Assembly: GCA_022361535.1 (NCBI GenBank)
Contig: JAKSAU010001289.1
Coordinates: 1 to 11,038, forward strand
Direction of reading: 5' to 3'
From: Desulfobacterales bacterium
GTDB taxonomy: Bacteria > Desulfobacterota > Desulfobacteria > Desulfobacterales > Desulfobacteraceae
Length of the DNA stretch: 11,038 nt
Each line of letters begins with the position of its first letter. Position 1 is the stretch's first letter. Position numbers and translations under genes: made by a program. Below the pieces are notes generated by a model. That model was not told the DNA's origin. It was given only the letters and a program-made list of their open reading frames with translations, and searched no databases. This document shows, piece by piece, positions 7,665-11,038 of the stretch.

Positions 7665-7952
7665 TTACGCCAAATCGTAAAGGCTTTTTACAACAAAACT
7701 TTGGAGAAAAATAATAGCCATAATCACAATAATCGGGGAAATATCCAACCCCCCGAAATTAACGGGAATCCGTTTCCGAATCTGGTAGTATACAGGTTCT
7801 GTTGCCCTGTGAATAAACCGGACAATCGGATTGTAGGGGTCCGGGCTGACCCAAGATAAGACAGCTCCTGCGATGATGATCCACATATATATGGTCAAGG
7901 CATGATCCAGGACAACGGCAATGGCGAAGAAGAAATTATTTACAATAGGCAT
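7665..7952 (-). CDS. yggT: YggT-family inner membrane protein
   Basis: This is a small integral membrane protein of 95 residues counted from the ATG at 7952. It has two hydrophobic blocks: about 5-34 (ending GAVLSWVSPDPYNP) and about 70-92 (ISPIIVIMAIIFLQSFVV). The features AGAVLSWVSPDPYNPIVRF and the central TEPVYYQIRKRIP are typical of YggT, which in many bacteria lies between proC or ylm genes and division genes. Its biochemical role is not settled, and osmotic or division-related functions have been proposed. The frame extends to a GTG at 7961, but ATG 7952 has AAGGTGG 5 nt upstream and is preferred. proC is not next to it here; it is the first gene of a minus-strand unit with its own promoter, followed by the divIVA-like gene. 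Confidence 0.92.
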   Translation of the reverse strand: MPIVNNFFFAIAVVLDHALTIYMWIIIAGAVLSWVSPDPYNPIVRFIHRATEPVYYQIRKRIPVNFGGLDISPIIVIMAIIFLQSFVVKSLYDLA

Positions 7953-7987
7953 TCCAACCACCTTGGTTAAGGTTATTTTTCAGGTTG

Positions 7988-8016
7988 GTGATACCGTGAA
8001 ACACCTGAAAAGTCAA
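7988..8016 (-). promoter_or_regulatory. Sigma-70-like promoter for yggT-divIVA
   Basis: Read on the minus strand, TTGACT (8016-8011) is separated by exactly 17 nt from TATCAC (7993-7988). These match the -35 and -10 consensus at 5 of 6 and 4 of 6 positions. Transcription would begin near 7982, about 30 nt before the yggT ATG at 7952. This is inferred from sequence only. Confidence 0.55.
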
Positions 8017-8058
8017 GTTTTTTTGCCGATCCCGTAACTGTTTTACATAAGATCCGGC

Positions 8059-8087
8059 TTGACAGGACCAATTGAATAACTTATTAA
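8059..8087 (+). promoter_or_regulatory. Sigma-70-like promoter for the aldehyde oxidoreductase gene
   Basis: A perfect TTGACA (8059-8064), a 17-nt spacer and TATTAA (8082-8087, 4 of 6 matches) make the best plus-strand promoter in the intergenic region. Transcription would start near 8094, leaving a leader of about 155 nt before the ATG at 8251. It is back-to-back with the yggT promoter. Confidence 0.55.
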
Positions 8088-8100
8088 TGGTTTAACCATT
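8086..8100. promoter_or_regulatory. Perfect 15-bp palindrome at the predicted start site, candidate operator
   Basis: AATGGTT (8086-8092) and AACCATT (8094-8100) are exact inverted copies around one central T. The site overlaps the end of the predicted -10 box and the expected transcription start, a position where a bound dimeric repressor would block initiation. I do not recognise the cognate regulator, and the element may be chance. Confidence 0.4.
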
Positions 8101-8119
8101 GCTATCCTTTCTGATCTGG

Positions 8120-8145
8120 ATATCTATACCTTCGGATACAGATAT
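8120..8145. promoter_or_regulatory. 26-bp imperfect dyad in the oxidoreductase leader
   Basis: ATATCTATACC (8120-8130) and GGATACAGATAT (8134-8145) mirror each other with two mismatched pairs. As DNA it could be an operator. As RNA it can form a hairpin closed by a C(UUCG)G tetraloop at 8130-8135, with a 6-bp outer stem. A competing pairing, TATACC (8125-8130) with GGTATA (8146-8151), is also possible. Confidence 0.4.
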
Positions 8146-8169
8146 GGTATAAATGGAAATCAAATCACC

Positions 8170-8193
8170 CTGCAGATATTTGCCAGTCTGCAG
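8170..8193 (+). promoter_or_regulatory. Leader hairpin upstream of the oxidoreductase gene
   Basis: CTGCAGA (8170-8176) and TCTGCAG (8187-8193) form a perfect 7-bp stem with a 10-nt loop, TATTTGCCAG. It lies 57 nt before the start codon and 43 nt before the ribosome site, so it would not mask that site by itself. No T-run follows, so it is not an attenuator terminator as it stands. Confidence 0.35.
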
Positions 8194-8250
8194 TAAACCA
8201 GGACACCAGCAAAACACATGTTAAAAGATGCTTTTTAAGGAGCGCACAAA

Positions 8251-10389
8251 ATGGGTCAAATCAATCTTAAGGAGATCAAGGCCGTCTCCTATGAACGGGC
8301 CGAGGTAAAGCGGGGCTACACGGATAAATCCCTTCGTATCAACCTTAACGACACCCAAGTCGACATTGCCCCTATCGAAGAAAAAATCAAAGAAAAATTC
8401 ATCGGCGGAAAGGGGTATGATCTCTGGCTGATGTGGAACGCCGTTTCAGGAACTACCCGCTGGGATGACCCTGAAAACGCCATCTGCATATCGTCTGGTC
8501 CCTTAGGCGGAACCCCGGGCTATCCTGGCGGCGGCAAAAGTATCGTCACGGCCATATCACCTCTAACAGGTGCCCCTATCGACTCCAACGTAGGCGGATA
8601 CTTCGGACCTTATAAAAAGTTTGCCGGTTTCGACGTCATCCAGATTGACGGCAAAGCGGACCAGGATACGGTCATTCTCATCGATGGTATTGAAAACACC
8701 ATTAAAATGTACCATTCTGCCGACCTGCCTGAAGACTCCTATGAAATGTCAAAAGTGTTGACTACCTATTTTGATGAAGCCAAACCGGTAAACGTCTCTG
8801 TTGTAACAGCCGGTCCTGGTGCAGAAAACACCTATTTTGGCTGCCTGAATTTCTCCTGGTGGGATGCAGGCCGGAAAATGGTTAGATACAAACAGGCCGG
8901 ACGTGGCGGCATCGGAACCGTATTTGCCGATAAAAAAGTCAAAGCCATTGTAGCCCGTTACGGTGCGGTTTCAATGAAAGCCAATGCACCTGCTGATCTT
9001 GACGGTCTCAAAAAAGTAACAAAGGCCCATGCCAAGGAAATCAACACCCTGGATCCCAAACAGAACAGAATGGCCCTTGTGGGTACCACGCATCTGGTTC
9101 CCATCATGAACGACCATGACTGTCTGCCTGTAAACAATTTTAAATTCGGCTCTCACCCTGAGAGCAAAGTCATTGGCGAGGAAGTTTACGAGCACATCTT
9201 TGACAAAGGGTTTGACGGATGCTGGCGTGGCTGTGCTGTGGCTTGTGCACACGGTGTTAAAGACTTTTCTCCTTTTACCGGACCATATAAAGGCTCCAAG
9301 GTCTTTGTTGACGGTCCGGAATATGAAACTGTAGCCGGTTGCGGCTCTAACTTAGGTATCTTTGATGCCCATACCATCCTTGAAATCAATTTTTACTGCG
9401 ATGCATACGGTCTGGACACCATTTCCGTGGGGACTTCTATCGGCTTTGTTATGGAAGCGTTTGAAAACGGCCAGATCACTACAGATCACACTGGCGGCAT
9501 GGATTTGAGCTTCGGTAATCGCTTCAATGCCCTTGAACTGATCCACCAAATGGCTAGAGGTGAAGGGTTTGGTGCCATAGTGGGTAAAGGCATCCGCAAG
9601 ATGAAAGAGATTTTCACTAAGGATTTCGGTTCGGATCTCAGCTTCCTGACCGACATCGGCATGGAATCCAAAGGATTGGAATTCTCCGAATATATCACCA
9701 AGGAATCTTTAGCACAGCAGGGTGGATACGGCCTTGCCCTTAAAGGTCCCCAGCACGACGAAGCCTGGCTGATCTTCCTTGACATGGTCCATAATTTCAT
9801 GCCCACATTTGAAAACAAAGCAGAAGCCCTGCACTGGTTTCCCATGTTCCGGACTTGGTTCGGCCTTTGCGGTCTGTGCAAACTGCCCTGGAACGATATT
9901 GTCCCCGAAGATAACAAAGAAACACCCGAACCTGCCAAGGTGGAAAAACATGTGGGCTGGTATGCCGACTTTTTCTCATCCGTTACTGGCAGACAGGTTG
10001 GTCCAGATGATTTGATCACCATGAGCGAGGCTGTCTATAACTTTCAGCGAGTTTTCAACCTGAAAATGGGATATGGTACCCGGGAACATGACACCGTCCC
10101 TTATCGTGCTGTCGGACCTGTAACCAATGAAGAATACGAATCCCGTGCAAAACGATATGACGATCAATTGGTTGAAAAATACGGGATGGATATCTCCGAA
10201 ATGGATACCACAGCCAAAGTTGCAGCCCTTCGTGCCAAACGCGAAGAGCAATACGAATTGCTCAAAGATGCGGTATATAAACGCAGGGGCTGGACAGAAA
10301 ATGGTATCCCAACAGTTGAAACCGTAAAACGTCTGGGCATTGATTTCCCGGAAGTTCTTGAAGTGCTTAAGCAAAACGGAGTTGAATAG
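8251..10389 (+). CDS. Aldehyde:ferredoxin oxidoreductase family tungsto/molybdopterin enzyme
   Basis: Members of this family oxidise aldehydes to acids (or reduce related substrates) at a tungsten bis-pterin centre and pass electrons through a [4Fe-4S] cluster to ferredoxin or a partner. This one has 712 residues against about 605 for the archaeal type enzyme. The N-terminal pterin-binding domain shows IGGKGYD (51-57), SGPLGGTPG (82-90), SPLTGAPIDSNVGGYFGP (103-120) and AGRGGIGTVFADKKVKAI (216-233). GPEYET (355-360) contains the Glu that lies near the metal in the family, and DAYGLD (384-389) is the first DxxGLD pterin motif. Cluster ligands are Cys324, Cys328 and Cys332, spaced CX3CX3C instead of the usual CX2CX3C, with Cys543 (or Cys540) in GLCGLC as the fourth. 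The second DxxGLC motif has lost its Asp. AAGGAG (8237-8242) is 8 nt before the ATG. The substrate cannot be told from sequence; a MoaD-like gene follows after 4 nt. Confidence 0.93.
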   Translation: MGQINLKEIKAVSYERAEVKRGYTDKSLRINLNDTQVDIAPIEEKIKEKFIGGKGYDLWLMWNAVSGTTRWDDPENAICISSGPLGGTPGYPGGGKSIVTAISPLTGAPIDSNVGGYFGPYKKFAGFDVIQIDGKADQDTVILIDGIENTIKMYHSADLPEDSYEMSKVLTTYFDEAKPVNVSVVTAGPGAENTYFGCLNFSWWDAGRKMVRYKQAGRGGIGTVFADKKVKAIVARYGAVSMKANAPADLDGLKKVTKAHAKEINTLDPKQNRMALVGTTHLVPIMNDHDCLPVNNFKFGSHPESKVIGEEVYEHIFDKGFDGCWRGCAVACAHGVKDFSPFTGPYKGSKVFVDGPEYETVAGCGSNLGIFDAHTILEINFYCDAYGLDTISVGTSIGFVMEAFENGQITTDHTGGMDLSFGNRFNALELIHQMARGEGFGAIVGKGIRKMKEIFTKDFGSDLSFLTDIGMESKGLEFSEYITKESLAQQGGYGLALKGPQHDEAWLIFLDMVHNFMPTFENKAEALHWFPMFRTWFGLCGLCKLPWNDIVPEDNKETPEPAKVEKHVGWYADFFSSVTGRQVGPDDLITMSEAVYNFQRVFNLKMGYGTREHDTVPYRAVGPVTNEEYESRAKRYDDQLVEKYGMDISEMDTTAKVAALRAKREEQYELLKDAVYKRRGWTENGIPTVETVKRLGIDFPEVLEVLKQNGVE

Positions 10390-10393
10390 CCCT

Positions 10394-10591
10394 ATGATCC
10401 AGGTGGACGACGCACCCATGCAATGGGAGGAAGGTATGACCGTAACAGACGTGTTGGCCCAAGTTGAAGACAGCCGGTTTGTCTCTGTGGTCCGTCTCAA
10501 CGGAAAGCTGGTATCCAGCCCAAAGTTCGATACGACCAAGGTGCCTGAAAATGCCGTTGTCCGCCTGCTCCCCCTGGTAGCCGGGGGATAA
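10394..10591 (+). CDS. MoaD/ThiS-family sulfur carrier
   Basis: This small beta-grasp protein of 65 residues ends in the diagnostic LVAGG, whose terminal Gly-Gly becomes a thiocarboxylate that donates sulfur for the dithiolene of the pterin cofactor (MoaD) or for thiazole (ThiS). Residues 1-22 (MIQVDDAPMQWEEGMTVTDVL) give the first hairpin and helix, VVRLNGKLV (32-40) is the typical central strand with its asparagine, and AVVRLLPLVAGG closes the fold. The ATG at 10394 lies 4 nt after the oxidoreductase stop, and a GGAG at 10378-10381 inside that gene could serve as ribosome site, although 12 nt away. The frame is open further upstream but would only add oxidoreductase-overlapping residues. 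A dedicated role in making the enzyme's pterin cofactor is inferred from pairing. Confidence 0.9.
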   Translation: MIQVDDAPMQWEEGMTVTDVLAQVEDSRFVSVVRLNGKLVSSPKFDTTKVPENAVVRLLPLVAGG

Positions 10592-10596
10592 ATACC

Positions 10597-10615
10597 TGGC
10601 CTTACTTTAGGGCCA
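10597..10615 (+). other. Small hairpin after the sulfur-carrier gene
   Basis: TGGCCTT (10597-10603) and AGGGCCA (10609-10615) can form a 7-bp stem with one G-U pair and a 5-nt loop, starting 5 nt after the stop codon. A short T-run follows only 12 nt later, so it is at best a weak pause or 3'-end stabilising structure before the strong terminator. Confidence 0.3.
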
Positions 10616-10638
10616 CTTGCAAAGAATTTTTGCTTCAC

Positions 10639-10679
10639 AAAAGACTGCCTGTCTGTTAGTAACTGACAGGCAGTCTTTT
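10639..10679 (+). terminator. Intrinsic terminator of the oxidoreductase operon
   Basis: AAAAGACTGCCTGTC (10639-10653) and GACAGGCAGTCTTTT (10665-10679) are exact inverted repeats giving a 15-bp stem with an 11-nt loop. A T-rich tail (TTTTATTTA) follows on the plus strand, and the stem is preceded by an A-run, so it could also work in the other direction. It separates the operon from rhlB. Confidence 0.9.
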
Positions 10680-10709
10680 ATTTACCCCTAAAAATATGAC
10701 TATATACTA

Positions 10710-11038
10710 TTGAAACAACTAATCCGCTTTTTAAAAAATCTCTTTACAGGAAAATCTCCGGATCAAGACCCTTCGAAACCGCCCAGTGGTGAAAATAAGG
10801 CTAAGCCGGCACCGTCCGCCCCTGCTGACAAACCCCAAAAAAGAAAGCCCAAGCCTAAAAAGAAACGCTGGACTCTGGACAAATTCCAGGTGGACCCAGA
10901 AGAGGGAAAGACCCGATTCCATGATCTGAATCTTCCTTTAGGGTTAATGCATGCTGTTTGCGACTTAGGATTCAAATATTGTACAGACATACAGGCCCAA
11001 TTGCTTCCGCATACCCTGAAGGGGCAGGATGCGACAGC
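10710..11038 (+). CDS. rhlB: DEAD-box RNA helicase RhlB, 5' part only
   Basis: RhlB-type helicases unwind structured RNA with ATP and take part in mRNA decay. The 109 visible codons give an N-terminal helix ([11 protein letters not shown]), then a Lys/Pro-rich linker of low complexity (about 17-50, ending KPKPKKKRW). The conserved block [19 protein letters not shown] and the Q-motif region [21 protein letters not shown] follow; both closely resemble RhlB of Pseudomonas type. Walker A and DEAD lie beyond the window. The frame has a stop at 10689-10691, and the only usual start between it and the coding match is TTG at 10710, so TTG is chosen. No ribosome site is visible. A TATACT at 10703-10708 looks like a -10 box but would begin transcription after that TTG, so either the box is false or the start is misplaced. 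The family is certain; the start is not. Confidence 0.85.
   Translation, partial: MKQLIRFLKNLFTGKSPDQDPSKPPSGENKAKPAPSAPADKPQKRKPKPKKKRWTLDKFQVDPEEGKTRFHDLNLPLGLMHAVCDLGFKYCTDIQAQLLPHTLKGQDAT

Noticed and set aside
8094..8250. Molybdenum-cofactor (Moco/Tuco) riboswitch in the oxidoreductase leader
   Set aside because: The leader has hairpins, but I could not match the multi-stem architecture of that RNA by eye. A covariance-model search would decide it.
9486..10022. Minus-strand open frame of 178 codons inside the oxidoreductase gene
   Set aside because: It lies entirely opposite a well-supported family gene and has no recognisable motif or ribosome site.
9976..10638. Minus-strand open frame of 220 codons opposite the end of the oxidoreductase and the sulfur-carrier gene
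   Set aside because: It is antisense to two convincing genes, runs across their junction, and its translation shows no family feature. It is a shadow of the codon use on the other strand.

Overview
The window looks like chromosome from a Gram-negative, anaerobic deltaproteobacterium, most likely a sulfate reducer of the Desulfobacterales (inference). The signs are a tungsten/molybdenum-type aldehyde:ferredoxin oxidoreductase paired with a MoaD/ThiS sulfur carrier, a Gram-negative DivIVA-domain protein next to YggT, two PilT-type motors, and moderate GC with AGGAGG-type ribosome sites. There is no rRNA, tRNA, CRISPR array or recognisable transposase.

Layout. Positions 1-6777, all on the minus strand, form one tightly packed cluster, read from high to low coordinates: pilT (6777-5695), a second PilT/PilU-type ATPase (5669-4503), a zinc-ribbon protein with a degenerate receiver domain (4503-3883), a single-pass membrane protein of unknown function (3845-2973), a class A penicillin-binding protein (2976-889), and a two-helix membrane protein running off the left edge (905 to before 1). 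Junctions are 25 nt, a 1-nt overlap, 37 nt, a 4-nt ATGA overlap and a 17-nt overlap, so this is very probably one operon. It links pilus-retraction motors with peptidoglycan synthesis and three poorly known proteins.

Positions 6778-7130 are non-coding. The right end carries a cluster of GC-rich palindromes that runs into the last codons of the divIVA-like gene (7631-7131). That gene lies behind yggT (7952-7665), which has a good sigma-70-like promoter. From 7962 to 8250 is a divergent intergenic region. Its right side has a TTGACA promoter for the plus-strand aldehyde oxidoreductase gene, followed by a leader of about 155 nt with a perfect 15-bp palindrome, a 26-bp imperfect dyad and a separate hairpin.

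Positions 8251-10591 hold the oxidoreductase gene and, 4 nt later, the MoaD/ThiS gene. They end at a strong 15-bp-stem terminator (10639-10679). From 10710 the window closes with the 5' part of rhlB, a DEAD-box RNA helicase that appears to use a TTG start.

The most unusual points are: the oxidoreductase has CX3CX3C where its family normally has CX2CX3C, and lacks the aspartate of the second pterin motif; the zinc-ribbon/pseudo-receiver protein sits in a motor-plus-cell-wall operon; the oxidoreductase leader has layered symmetry; and a palindromic element supplies the 3' end of the divIVA-like gene.
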